A stretch of 64,000 nucleotides of DNA from Bremerella sp. JC817 (lineage in GTDB: Bacteria; Planctomycetota; Planctomycetia; Pirellulales; Pirellulaceae). The notes below the pieces were generated by a model. The model saw only the letters and a program-made list of their open reading frames with translations, was not told the DNA's origin and ran no database searches. Where the stretch lies: the NCBI RefSeq assembly GCF_040718835.1, contig NZ_JBFEFG010000274.1:186001-250000 (forward strand). The letters run 5' to 3'. Shown here piece after piece: positions 27,916 through 36,840 of this stretch; position 1 is the stretch's first letter, and every line of letters begins with the position of its first letter. The position numbers were made by a program, and so were the translations under genes.

Positions 27916-30900
27916 TTAGTCTTTGGCCGGAGCCTTTTCACGATTCATCAGCCACAACAACGTCGGGCAAGCGATGAAGACCGTGCTGTAGGTACCTGCG
28001 ATCACACCGACCACCAGCGAGAACGAGAAGCTGTGAATGCCTTCGCCACCGATGAAGAACAGAATGATCACCACGATCAACGTCGTGAGCGAGGTGAGCA
28101 GCGTACGCCCCAGAGTCTGGTTGATGCTGATGTTGATCATCTCGCTGGTTAGCTTCGGGCTCTTGCCGCGAACCTCGCGGATACGGTCGAAGATCACGAT
28201 CGTATCGTTGAGCGAGTAACCAATGATCGTCAGGAACGCCGCCACAACTGGCAGGCTGATCTTGAACTCAGTAATCTGCGCAAAGCCCAGGAACGGAGCC
28301 AACCAGTAACTGATGGCGATCGCTCCCAAGGTGACCAACACGTCATGCACCAACGCCACCACCGCGGCGATGCCGAAGGCAAAGCTTTGGAAGCGGAACC
28401 AGATGTAACCGACGATACCGATCAGGCAGAAGAAGATCGCCGAAGCCGCCATGGTCTGCATGTCGCCGGCAACCTTACTACCAATCTTGCTGGAAGAAGG
28501 CCAAACCGGGGTCGAATCGAGCCCCTTGCTAACCTGCTGGAGCAACTTGTCCGACTGAGCAGGATCGGTCGACAAGCGAACGGTCCACTCTTCCTGGCTC
28601 ACGCGGCTGTCGACTGGCAGAGGACGGCTTTCGACGTCCAACAGCTGAATCTCTGGAGGAGCGACCGTCAGGGCGTCCGCGGCGTCGAGAATCATCGTAC
28701 GAACCGTTTCGGCACTGATGCCTTCGTCGAACGAAAGCTTGGTTTCAGTCTTGAAGCGAGGACCTTCCGCCACGCCACCAGCGATGTCCTGGAACATGCT
28801 GCCGGCACCGGTTGCAGGAACTTCACCCTCAGGGGCTTCTTCCGCAGCCGGAGCTTCCGCCATTGGCGTTTCGGTCATCGGAGCCGTCTCTTCTTCGGCT
28901 GGAGCTGCGGTCGTCTCGACTGGCATCTCTTCCTTTGGAGCTTCTTCCATCGGCTTTTCGTCTGCAGGCTTTTCGTCTGCAGGCTTTTCGTCTGCAGGCT
29001 TTTGCTCGGCTGGAGTTTCATCGGCCGGTTTGTCGTCGGCCGCTTTCTCTTCAATCGGAGGCTCTTTGTCCCCTTCGCCTTCTTCCTGAAGCAAACCAGT
29101 GGCCCAACCGTTCCATGGCATCCAGGCCAGCATACGGGTCGAGGCAGGAATCAGCAGCGACTGCTTGTCTTCCGAAGGCTTCTCTTCGGCTGGCTTGTCG
29201 TCTGCTTTTTCTTCCGTGGTTGCTTCAGGTTCCGGAGCCGACTTCGATTCTTCGGTCGTGGCTGGGGCCGCTTCCGGAGTCGTCGTGGCAGACGGGAAGA
29301 CCACACCGGTCACTTCCGCAGGTGGGGTGAAGTCCATGTTGTGCATGACCAACATGCTTTCGCCGTTCGGACCAGTGAAGACCTGAGCGATCTTCTCTTG
29401 AACCACGTCCACGCCAGCCGGAATCTTGCCGGTGTTGTAACGCAAAGCATCGGTGCTGAAGTTCATTCGCAGGTTCGATGCGGTCTGCGTCTTGTCGTCG
29501 ACGTTCTTGACCGACATCGTGCCGGAGTCGGCACCCGTTTCGTCCTGGAACTCGATCCCATCACCATCGGCGTTTGGCAGCACGGCGACTTTCACGTCGG
29601 CGGCATCCAAAGCCAGGATGATCTGGTTCAAGGTGTCGATGCCCGTCAGATCGACCTCAGCGGTCTTGCCGCTGCGATCGGTGATCGAGACCTTACCCAG
29701 CTCGCCATATTCGGCCAGCGAGGTATCGACCTTGTAGATACGATCTTCCGAGCCTTCCAGCGTCACAGCACTCACCGAAAGGTCAGGCAGAACACCAGTC
29801 AGCTTGCTACGAACTTCCGAAATCGGCATCGCTTCGGTGAGGTAAACCTGGACCGAAGAACCGCCGTTGAAGTCGATGTCGAAGATGTCTTTGCCACGAC
29901 CGAACACGCCGACCAGACCAATCGCAATGACGACCAGCGAAGCGATCATCGCGCCACGGGCTTTTCCGATGAAGTCGTAGCCGATGCTCGATGCCGAAGG
30001 CATGAACGAGAGGGTCTTGATAACGCGTTTCTTTTCGAGGATGTCGAAGATTCCACGCGAGACGTAGATCGCGGTGAACATGCTCATCAGAATACCGACG
30101 AACAAAGTCACGGCGAAACCACGAACCTGGTCGGTACCGATACGGAACAGAACCGCGGCGGTGATCAAGGTCGTGATATTGGCATCGACGATGGTCGACA
30201 TCGCCTTGCTGAAACCGTTCGAGAGAGCGACTCGCAGCGAAGCACCGCCAGCCAACTCTTCACGGATACGCTCATAAATCAGCACGTTCGCGTCGACCGA
30301 CATACCAACGGTCAGCACCAAGCCGGCGATACCGGGCAGCGTCAGGTCGGCACTCAAGGCGATCATGACTGCCAAGACCAACACCAGGTTGAACAGCAGT
30401 GCGAAGCAAGCCACCAAACCGGCAACTCGGTAATAGATCGCCATGAAGATCAGAACGGCGATCAACGAGATGGTGATGGCGATCTGACCCTTGCGGATCG
30501 TATCGTCACCCAGCGTGGCGCTGATCTTCTGTTCGCTGATTGGTTCTTTACGCAGCACAACCGGCAAACGACCGCTACGCAGCACCTGGGTCAAGTCGTC
30601 GACTTCGTCCTGGGTGAAGCTACCGGTGATGATACCGCGATCGGTGATCACCTTCTGAATGTTCGGTGCCGAAATCAGGTAGTTGTCCATCACGATGCCG
30701 AGCTTGCGCGGCATGTTGGGTTCGCTCAGGTTTTCAGCCGAGAGGTGACCCATGCGGCGAGCACCGTCGATGCCGAACTCGAACGAAACGGCTGGCTTGC
30801 CATATTCGTCACGGGTCACAGCGGCCGACGAAAGGTGCTTACCACCAAGACGGTATTCCGGACGTTCGACTCGCATCAGAACTTCCAGCGGCAGACCAGG

Positions 30901-31803
30901 ACCGCCACCGCGGACCATGTGACGCTGACCGTTGACGTAAGGTTTCAGCGATGGATCGGAGATGTTGCCACCACCGACGGTACCGCGAGCATCGTCATCC
31001 ACGCGAACCCAGCGGCCGATACGTTCGCCTTTGCGATCGGTCACAAACGTGGCACCGATCTGCGATTCGTCTTCGGCACGGGTCATCAGGAAGTCGTGAT
31101 CCTGCTTGTTGGCGACAATCAGGAAGTCGAGCACACCAGCCTTGGTGATCAAGCGTTTAATCGAAGCCAGGTCCGACGATTCGGCTTGCGGCACGATCAC
31201 TTCGATCTGGTTCTCGCCGTAAGGACGAATGACCACTTCGGACGTACCGGATGGATTGATACGCTTCTGCAACTGGGTGATCAACTGAGCCGTCCCTTGC
31301 TCCAGACGCTTTTCAGGCGTCAGGTTGAAGGCCGATTCATTGGGGGTGGTGTCCGATTCCAGCAGGTCGAGGCTCGCCTTCTGGTCCACTTCGTAGACCA
31401 GGATCACGCCACCCTGCAGGTCGATCCCGAACTTGGGAGGCCACAGCAGGAAGCAGATACTGACACTGCAGACCAGCGACGCCAGGATGACGCCCAGCTT
31501 CTGTCCCATTTCTGGAAGCCGAATCGACGAAGCAATCCAGACACCCAGGATGTAAGGAACGATCAGGGTGAGAACAATCACCCCCAAAACGTTCAGGGCC
31601 TGCGAGCCTCCGGAGCTCTGTTCTGGGACTGGGGTGACTTCAATCGTCGGGCCAAGGACTTCCTGCGACGGCGTCTGCGCCATCGCGGTCGAGCCCAGCC
31701 ACGAACTTCCGCCAGCATCGGTCCCGATGTCGACGCCGGTCACCAGGGTGGCCATCAGCGTCAGCACGAGCATGACAGCAAAAATCGTGCAACTCTTCTG
31801 CAT
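27916..31803 (-). CDS. secDF: Fused protein translocase subunit SecDF with large charged insertion
   Basis: SecD and SecF use the proton-motive force to pull secreted proteins through SecYEG. Here both are one 1295-aa chain. The SecD part (about 1-590) has FGIDLQGGVILVYEVD, the P1 periplasmic region, the DLTQVLRSGRLPVVL segment, and TVGMSVDANVLIYERIREE in TM4. The SecF part (about 605-1295) has FDIDFNGGSSVQV and the helices around IGYSLNDTIVIFDRIRE. Between SecF TM1 and TM2, about 820-1005, sits a Glu/Pro/Ala/Lys-rich low-complexity stretch with EKPADEKPADEKPM-type repeats, absent from standard SecF. yajC lies 110 bp upstream on the same strand, forming the usual SecDF-YajC set. Confidence 0.95.
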   Translation of the reverse strand: MQKSCTIFAVMLVLTLMATLVTGVDIGTDAGGSSWLGSTAMAQTPSQEVLGPTIEVTPVPEQSSGGSQALNVLGVIVLTLIVPYILGVWIASSIRLPEMGQKLGVILASLVCSVSICFLLWPPKFGIDLQGGVILVYEVDQKASLDLLESDTTPNESAFNLTPEKRLEQGTAQLITQLQKRINPSGTSEVVIRPYGENQIEVIVPQAESSDLASIKRLITKAGVLDFLIVANKQDHDFLMTRAEDESQIGATFVTDRKGERIGRWVRVDDDARGTVGGGNISDPSLKPYVNGQRHMVRGGGPGLPLEVLMRVERPEYRLGGKHLSSAAVTRDEYGKPAVSFEFGIDGARRMGHLSAENLSEPNMPRKLGIVMDNYLISAPNIQKVITDRGIITGSFTQDEVDDLTQVLRSGRLPVVLRKEPISEQKISATLGDDTIRKGQIAITISLIAVLIFMAIYYRVAGLVACFALLFNLVLVLAVMIALSADLTLPGIAGLVLTVGMSVDANVLIYERIREELAGGASLRVALSNGFSKAMSTIVDANITTLITAAVLFRIGTDQVRGFAVTLFVGILMSMFTAIYVSRGIFDILEKKRVIKTLSFMPSASSIGYDFIGKARGAMIASLVVIAIGLVGVFGRGKDIFDIDFNGGSSVQVYLTEAMPISEVRSKLTGVLPDLSVSAVTLEGSEDRIYKVDTSLAEYGELGKVSITDRSGKTAEVDLTGIDTLNQIILALDAADVKVAVLPNADGDGIEFQDETGADSGTMSVKNVDDKTQTASNLRMNFSTDALRYNTGKIPAGVDVVQEKIAQVFTGPNGESMLVMHNMDFTPPAEVTGVVFPSATTTPEAAPATTEESKSAPEPEATTEEKADDKPAEEKPSEDKQSLLIPASTRMLAWMPWNGWATGLLQEEGEGDKEPPIEEKAADDKPADETPAEQKPADEKPADEKPADEKPMEEAPKEEMPVETTAAPAEEETAPMTETPMAEAPAAEEAPEGEVPATGAGSMFQDIAGGVAEGPRFKTETKLSFDEGISAETVRTMILDAADALTVAPPEIQLLDVESRPLPVDSRVSQEEWTVRLSTDPAQSDKLLQQVSKGLDSTPVWPSSSKIGSKVAGDMQTMAASAIFFCLIGIVGYIWFRFQSFAFGIAAVVALVHDVLVTLGAIAISYWLAPFLGFAQITEFKISLPVVAAFLTIIGYSLNDTIVIFDRIREVRGKSPKLTSEMINISINQTLGRTLLTSLTTLIVVIILFFIGGEGIHSFSFSLVVGVIAGTYSTVFIACPTLLWLMNREKAPAKD
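28954..28998. repeat. 15-bp tandem repeat inside secDF
   Basis: Three perfect head-to-tail copies of CTTTTCGTCTGCAGG encode ADEKP repeats on the minus strand, within the low-complexity insertion of SecDF. Exact identity at the third codon positions points to recent slippage or unequal recombination. Confidence 0.9.
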
Positions 31804-31913
31804 TGCGTGTCTCCAAGCCTCAGCAGCATCAATGTGCCGGGCAAGTCGTATGGTTGAATTGGAAAGGGGGAATTCGTCCGTGAATCGTCCACAAAAGTTG
31901 CGAACAGCGGTAA

Positions 31914-32267
31914 TTAGGATCCGGCGTTATCACCTGTCTTTCCCTCTTTCGAGAGAACGACACCGATCGCTCGCATACGGACCCGCATTTCCGTGCCCAA
32001 CTTATCGTCCAGGCGAAGGATGACCTCTTGCTGGTCTTTCTTCACACTAACCACCGTAGCGATGATGCCTCCGATCGTCTCTACGCGGTCGTTCTTCTTC
32101 AGCCCTTCGAGCATCCGCTTGGCTTCTGCCGCTTTTTGCTGTTCGGGCCGGAAGATCATGAAGTAGCCCAACACCAGAATGACCACGATCGGAAGCCAGG
32201 TGTAAAGCGAAGAAACATCGGGCTGCTGCGCCAGAAGATGAACTGGCAATACCGACAAATCAAACAT
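31914..32267 (-). CDS. yajC: Preprotein translocase subunit YajC
   Basis: A 117-aa protein with one N-terminal membrane helix (LPIVVILVLGYFMIFRPEQQK, about 25-45), the YajC signature FxxRPxxKK in the form FRPEQQKAAEAKRML, and the following segment KKNDRVETIGGIIATVVSV, highly typical of the family. YajC associates with SecDF at the cytoplasmic membrane. secDF follows after 110 bp. Upstream, a PQQ-propeller gene separates it from tgt, whereas tgt and yajC are direct neighbours in many bacteria. Confidence 0.95.
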   Translation of the reverse strand: MFDLSVLPVHLLAQQPDVSSLYTWLPIVVILVLGYFMIFRPEQQKAAEAKRMLEGLKKNDRVETIGGIIATVVSVKKDQQEVILRLDDKLGTEMRVRMRAIGVVLSKEGKTGDNAGS

Positions 32268-32491
32268 TTCCGCCGAGCTTCCTACCGCTTGTCTGACTCA
32301 CTGGTGGCATCCCAATGCCTCCAGAAGCAACGCTGGCTACGCTATAGCCATTGCGAATTCTGAAAAAGGCCAGAATCACCGAGAGATATGGACCTGAATG
32401 CACCGTCTACAGTGTGACAGCACATGGAAACCGCTCATGATAAGAGTTTCGTTCTATACCGGCAATAGTGGCCAGAGGCCCCGAAAACGGC

Positions 32492-32519
32492 AGTAGGCGT
32501 CCCCTTCGAGACGCCTACT
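32492..32519 (-). terminator. Hairpin downstream of the PQQ-propeller gene, probable terminator
   Basis: AGTAGGCGTC (32492-32501) and GACGCCTACT (32510-32519) form a perfect 10-bp stem with an 8-nt loop, about 55 bp after the stop of the propeller gene and before yajC. On the minus strand only a short GCCGTTTTC follows, so termination may be partial. Confidence 0.5.
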
Positions 32520-32574
32520 TTGCTCCGCATTGGATTTTAATTTTGCCGTAACTGCCTAAACTTCCCAGACAGAA

Positions 32575-33924
32575 CTACTCGGCACTCAGGTCGACCGCGA
32601 CCAACTCTTTGTCGTTGCGGAAGAATCCGGTGCGGCCGGCATAGGCTGGGTGAGTCCACACCACACCACGTCCAAATGCCTCGCTGGTTGGCTCAAGCAC
32701 GTGAAAGCTGCCGAGCGACTCGAAGCCTTCACGCGTCATTTTGGCCACCAGCAAATCCCCCACTTCGCTGAAGATCAGGTAACGATCGCTTTCGCCAAGA
32801 CGTGTCACAAAACAGGTCCCATGCTTGATAAAGCGAGTCACGTCCGGCCGAGTTGCCTCGAAGGTGGTCCAAAGCCGATCGCCCGTCTTCGCATCGACCG
32901 CGATCAGACTGCCGAGGTTGCAATCGCTGCCATAAACAACCCCATCCACGAAAACAGGGCTGGAGGTTCCACTGTAAAGCGCATTCTTCGGCTGACCGCG
33001 CCAAAGTTCCTTGGCGGCAGGCTTATCGGTTGCCAGCTCCATCATCAGCGCCTCGGTCTGGATCCCGCTGGCGTACATCCGATTGCCATCAACCATTGGG
33101 CGAGCGACCGACATGTCGTATGAAGGGGTCAGTGGGAGTTTCCAGTATTCTTCGCCCGTCTTTGGGTTCAACGAAGCGACCCCTTCCGGGTGATAGAAAA
33201 TCAACTGCTCGGTTCCGCCTGCCTCGATAATTGCTGGTGGTGCGTACCCCATACGGGCATCGAGCGACTTCCACTGCACTTCGCCGGTTCGCTTGTCGAG
33301 AGCCACGATTCCTTGACCTTGGCCTCCGACCGGCACATAAAGCAGATCACCCGAAACGAGCGGATGCCCAGCAACGCCCCAGATCGGAATTTCTGCCCCG
33401 AAATCCTTCGACAAACTTCGTCGCCAGACCAACTCACCTGTTTCGACCTGCAAACAGACGAGATCACCTTCAGCACCGGTCCAGAACAACAGTTCACCAT
33501 CAATGGTTGGCGTACAACGTGGACCCACGGCATAGCTAATCGAGTAAGGTCGCTCGTAAGCGTATTCCCACAACGACTCACCGGTCTCGGCGTCGAAGGC
33601 CAGAACGCGTTCCTGACCGGTTCGATCCTGACGTGCGCCTGGGTTGTTGGAAATCTCCGGCGTGGTTGCCTTGTAGTCGGTCACGAACACACGCCCGCCT
33701 GCCACAGCTGGACCGGCATAGCCACCAGCGATCGGCATCCGCCATTTCACCTTCAAGCCAGATTCGGGGATCGAATCGATCACTCCGGTCTCGCGATAGA
33801 CGTCATCGCGTTGGGGGCCCATCCATTGAGGCCATTCGTCCGCCCAAGCGGCTGGGGCAACGACTAGCGAGCAAAGAGCCGCCAGAGAAAAAAGACGGAA
33901 AAACGTGGACGAAAACGTCGACAT
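32575..33924 (-). CDS. Exported PQQ-like beta-propeller protein
   Basis: A 449-aa protein with a signal peptide (about 1-28, ending VVAPAAWA) and about seven to eight PQQ_2-type blades (WPQWMGPQRD at the start; VLAFDAETGESLWEY; VCLQVETGELVWRR; IVALDKRTGEVQWKS; IAVDAKTGDRLWTT). Such outer-surface or periplasmic propellers are common in planctomycetes; no PQQ-binding catalytic residues could be identified, so a structural or binding role is as likely as dehydrogenase activity. The start at ATG 33924 is preferred to an upstream TTG because it gives a clean signal peptide and has AAGGAA about 8 nt before it. The gene interrupts the tgt-yajC order. Confidence 0.88.
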   Translation of the reverse strand: MSTFSSTFFRLFSLAALCSLVVAPAAWADEWPQWMGPQRDDVYRETGVIDSIPESGLKVKWRMPIAGGYAGPAVAGGRVFVTDYKATTPEISNNPGARQDRTGQERVLAFDAETGESLWEYAYERPYSISYAVGPRCTPTIDGELLFWTGAEGDLVCLQVETGELVWRRSLSKDFGAEIPIWGVAGHPLVSGDLLYVPVGGQGQGIVALDKRTGEVQWKSLDARMGYAPPAIIEAGGTEQLIFYHPEGVASLNPKTGEEYWKLPLTPSYDMSVARPMVDGNRMYASGIQTEALMMELATDKPAAKELWRGQPKNALYSGTSSPVFVDGVVYGSDCNLGSLIAVDAKTGDRLWTTFEATRPDVTRFIKHGTCFVTRLGESDRYLIFSEVGDLLVAKMTREGFESLGSFHVLEPTSEAFGRGVVWTHPAYAGRTGFFRNDKELVAVDLSAE

Positions 33925-34035
33925 TGGCAATGTTCCTTCGTGCGAGGCGCGCAGCATCAGACAACCGTGTTACCCAGTTAGAGTCCGCCGACTGGGTAAA
34001 GGATTCAGATTCTTCGCGAAGATTTGAAGAACAAT

Positions 34036-35202
34036 CTAGCTGGCCGAACCCCAGCCTTCCATTTTGGCCTGATAGAAGGACTCGAAGCGATCTTCTTCGA
34101 TCGCAGCCTGGGCTTCACGCATTAAACGCTGGTAGTAAGCGACGTTATGCAGAGTCAGCAAAATGGGCCCGAGCATCTCTTTAGCCATGAACAGATGCCG
34201 CAGGTAGGCCCGACTCAGGCCCGCTACCTGGGGCACGCTCTTCGGATCGAGCGGGGTCGAATCGCGCTGATACTTGGCGTTTCGCAGCCGGACGGTCCCT
34301 TCGTCGGTGAAGGCCAACGCGTTGCGTCCATTGCGAGTCGGCATCACGCAGTCGAACAGATCGACCCCGCGACGAATGCCTTCCAGCAGATCCTCTGGCC
34401 GCCCGACTCCCATCAAATAGCGAGGCTTTTCGGCCGGTAGAGCAGGACAGGTCACGTCGAGAATCCGGTACATCTCCGGGGGCGGTTCGCCGACACTCAA
34501 GCCGCCGATTGCATAGCCAGGGAAATTCAACTCGCCTAGACGCTCGGCACATTCGACACGGAGCTTTTCGTCGAGACCACCTTGCACGATGGCAAACTGG
34601 GCCTGATCTTTTCGTGTGGCGGCATCCTGGCAACGCTTAGCCCAGCGGATCGAGCGATCCATCGCCTCGCGAATGACCTTCGGCTCGTTTGGTAACGCGA
34701 CGACGTGATCGAGCACCATGGCGATGTCGCTACCGAGGTTCTCTTGAATCTCGATACTTCGTTCGGGCGAAAGATGGATCTTCCGGCCATCGATGTGCGA
34801 ACGAAAGACCGCCTCTTGCTCGGTAATCTTCCGCATTTGGGCAAGGCTGAAAATCTGGAAGCCGCCGCTGTCAGTCAGGATTGGGCCATCCCATCCCATG
34901 AACTTGTGCAGCCCGCCCAGATCAGCCACAACGTCGTCGCCTGGCCGAAGCGAGAGATGATAGGTGTTGCCGAGGATCATCTGCGCGCCGGTCTGCCGCA
35001 CCATCCCGATCTCGAGCCCCTTGACGGTCCCTTGAGTACCGACCGGCATGAAGGCAGGCGTCTGCACGACACCATGTGGCGTAACGAATTGCCCACGACG
35101 TGCCTTCGAGGTGCCGTCTTGATGCTTGAGCTGGTACTGAAACCAGTCCTTCTCGGCCGGCTTGTCAGGCGTGGAAGCTTCCAAAGTGTCTCGTCGCTCC
35201 AT
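34036..35202 (-). CDS. tgt: tRNA-guanine transglycosylase, zinc-cysteine motif missing
   Basis: Tgt exchanges G34 of GUN-anticodon tRNAs for a queuosine precursor. The 388-aa chain has [13 protein letters not shown] (D111), [15 protein letters not shown] and [13 protein letters not shown] (D284, the nucleophile position), so the catalytic core is intact. The C-terminal zinc site is not: where bacterial Tgt has CxCxxC before the SRAYLxHL block, this protein reads [19 protein letters not shown], with no Cys between 311 and 350; only the His ligand (H352 in LHNVAYY) remains. The chosen start is ATG 35202; a GTG at 35217 lies inside the terminator stem. An N-terminal extension of about 20 residues precedes the usual family start. 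Confidence 0.93.
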   Translation of the reverse strand: MERRDTLEASTPDKPAEKDWFQYQLKHQDGTSKARRGQFVTPHGVVQTPAFMPVGTQGTVKGLEIGMVRQTGAQMILGNTYHLSLRPGDDVVADLGGLHKFMGWDGPILTDSGGFQIFSLAQMRKITEQEAVFRSHIDGRKIHLSPERSIEIQENLGSDIAMVLDHVVALPNEPKVIREAMDRSIRWAKRCQDAATRKDQAQFAIVQGGLDEKLRVECAERLGELNFPGYAIGGLSVGEPPPEMYRILDVTCPALPAEKPRYLMGVGRPEDLLEGIRRGVDLFDCVMPTRNGRNALAFTDEGTVRLRNAKYQRDSTPLDPKSVPQVAGLSRAYLRHLFMAKEMLGPILLTLHNVAYYQRLMREAQAAIEEDRFESFYQAKMEGWGSAS

Positions 35203-35203
35203 G

Positions 35204-35233
35204 AAAAAAACCCACACGGCTTGCCGTATGGGT
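35204..35233 (-). terminator. Rho-independent terminator abutting the tgt start codon
   Basis: On the minus strand the stem ACCCATACGG/CCGTGTGGGT (plus coordinates 35224-35233 and 35210-35219, CAAG loop, one G-U pair) is followed by seven Ts that end 1 nt before the tgt ATG. It terminates the TPR/alpha-CTD gene, about 40 bp after its stop. Confidence 0.88.
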
Positions 35234-35269
35234 TTGTGTGGTCTGCCAAGTGGCTTCGCGAACTAAGCA

Positions 35270-36604
35270 CTAGTCGCCGCGAAGCTTCAGGTTGTACGAG
35301 GTCAGCTTCTCGCGAACTTCGTTCAAGCTGGTCACGCCGAAGTTTTTGCACTCCAGCAGTTCGTCACCAGTGCGGCGAACCAATTCGCCGATGGTCGAGA
35401 TCCCCAAGCGGACCATGCACTTGCGGGCACGAACCGACAGGCTGAGCTCGGCGATTGGACGATCGAGCAAAGCTTGTTCGTCAGGCGAAAGGCCCGAGGT
35501 GTCGTACGACACTTCTGGCGCGGCTGCCTTTTCGTTGGACATCTGCCCAAGTTCCAGACCCTTCGAGCGAAGCATGTCGCGAATTTCGATCAGCGAGGTC
35601 TCGCCGAAGTTCTTACTGGCCAGCAGTTCCTGTTCGCTGCAGCGGCACAGATCGCCGAGGGTCATGATGCCCATCTTCTGCAAGCAGTTACGGCTACGAA
35701 CCGACAACTCGAAGTCGGTAACCGGAATGCTGAGAACCTGCGACATGCGGTCGCGTTTCTTCTGCTCTTCTTCGTCGTAGTACATGTCGCCGGACGCCTG
35801 AGCGTCCTTCATGAACATACGGGCCCGCTTTTCAGTCGGGTACGAATCGAGCACTCGTTGGTAGCAGTGCGTCGCACGATCGTATTCACCACGATCTTCG
35901 TGCAGGATGCCGAGGTTCAGCAAAGCACCAACGTGGGTCGGAAAGACGGCGGCGGCATTCTGATACAACTGCAGAGCCTGAACGTCGTTGCCACGACGAT
36001 CGTTTTCCAGAGCCAGTCCGAACAACGCACCGGCGTGGCCTGGATCGGCCTCAACGGCACGTTCGTACAGAGCGACGACTTCATCTGGATTGCCACCCAT
36101 CGAAGCGATCGTGGCACCACGTTGATACAAGTAGTTGGCGGTTGATTCGATAGGGCCGAACATGTTGTCCAGCATCTGCAACGCCTTTTCGGCCTCGCCA
36201 CGGCTACGCAGGGCTTCGATGATGCCAAGCTGGCAATCATCTTTGTTGTAACCAGCAGTTTGAGCCGACTGGAAGGCTTCGATAGCCTTGTCGTAGTTCT
36301 GCATGCAGAAGTAACTGCGGCCCAGGTAGAAGTGAGCCAGGGCACCACCATCGGCAGCCGACAGCGTTTGAACGGCTCCGTTGTAGTTACCCATAATGAA
36401 TTGGCAGACGCCCAAACGAACGTTCGTCGCCGGCGAGCGTTCTTCCGACTGGCCTTCCAGTTCGGAGACACTGTCGCGAAGCGTCGAATAGGCGTTGTAG
36501 TCGCGTCCTACGGTTCGCAGGATCTGACGAATTTCCTCGGGTCCGAAAGAGGAATTCGTAAGAACAACGCTCTTCAGATCGAAATCGATTCCTTGAATCA
36601 TCAA
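35270..36604 (-). CDS. TPR protein with two RNA polymerase alpha-CTD-like domains
   Basis: A 444-aa cytoplasmic protein. Residues about 55-280 are tetratricopeptide repeats (for example ALAHFYLGRSYFCMQNYDKAIEAF, HVGALLNLGILHEDRGEYDRATHCYQRVLDSYP). Two modules follow that match the C-terminal domain of the RNA polymerase alpha subunit: SVRSRNCLQKMGIMTLGDL...NFGETSLIEIRDML (about 300-355) and SVRARKCMVRLGISTIGEL...NFGVTSLNEVREKL (about 380-440). The helix-hairpin-helix residues that bind DNA UP elements in RpoA appear preserved. It could act as a transcription or assembly factor that docks DNA while recruiting partners through the TPRs; this is inference. The same architecture is, from memory, present in other planctomycetes. 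It ends at a strong terminator. Confidence 0.9.
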   Translation of the reverse strand: MMIQGIDFDLKSVVLTNSSFGPEEIRQILRTVGRDYNAYSTLRDSVSELEGQSEERSPATNVRLGVCQFIMGNYNGAVQTLSAADGGALAHFYLGRSYFCMQNYDKAIEAFQSAQTAGYNKDDCQLGIIEALRSRGEAEKALQMLDNMFGPIESTANYLYQRGATIASMGGNPDEVVALYERAVEADPGHAGALFGLALENDRRGNDVQALQLYQNAAAVFPTHVGALLNLGILHEDRGEYDRATHCYQRVLDSYPTEKRARMFMKDAQASGDMYYDEEEQKKRDRMSQVLSIPVTDFELSVRSRNCLQKMGIMTLGDLCRCSEQELLASKNFGETSLIEIRDMLRSKGLELGQMSNEKAAAPEVSYDTSGLSPDEQALLDRPIAELSLSVRARKCMVRLGISTIGELVRRTGDELLECKNFGVTSLNEVREKLTSYNLKLRGD

Positions 36605-36766
36605 CGGGGCTCCAAACGTTTTCTGTCGACGCCCAAGTGCGAGAGCTCGGGGGAGATATTTTGGGTAATCCGGGTCACACGAGTGCGGACAACCCGCCGG
36701 ATGTTTTTACTTGGGAAAACACCCCGAAACAGGTCGATTACCTCTTCGCAATCGGGAAACAAGAAG

Positions 36767-36840
36767 AGCCAGCGACGAGAGTCGAACTCGTAACCCCAGC
36801 ATTACGAATGCTGTGCTCTGCCAATTGAAGCTACGCTGGC
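36767..36840 (-). tRNA. tRNA-Thr (CGU anticodon)
   Basis: Reading the minus strand gives a complete cloverleaf: acceptor GCCAGCG/CGCTGGC, D-arm GC...GGCAGAGC, anticodon stem CAGCA/TGCTG with loop TTCGTAA (anticodon CGT, reading ACG), and T-arm ACGAG-TTCGACT-CTCGT. The discriminator is U, and the 3' CCA is not encoded. Confidence 0.95.

Noticed and set aside
28345..31857. Very long open frame on the plus strand opposite secDF
   Set aside because: It is a mirror of the highly biased secDF codons (GC-rich third positions), rich in His, Arg, Gln and Asp, with no domain signature. Not a gene.
34036..35217. GTG 35217 as the tgt start
   Set aside because: It lies in the stem of a strong intrinsic terminator and adds only five hydrophobic residues; ATG 35202 is preferred.
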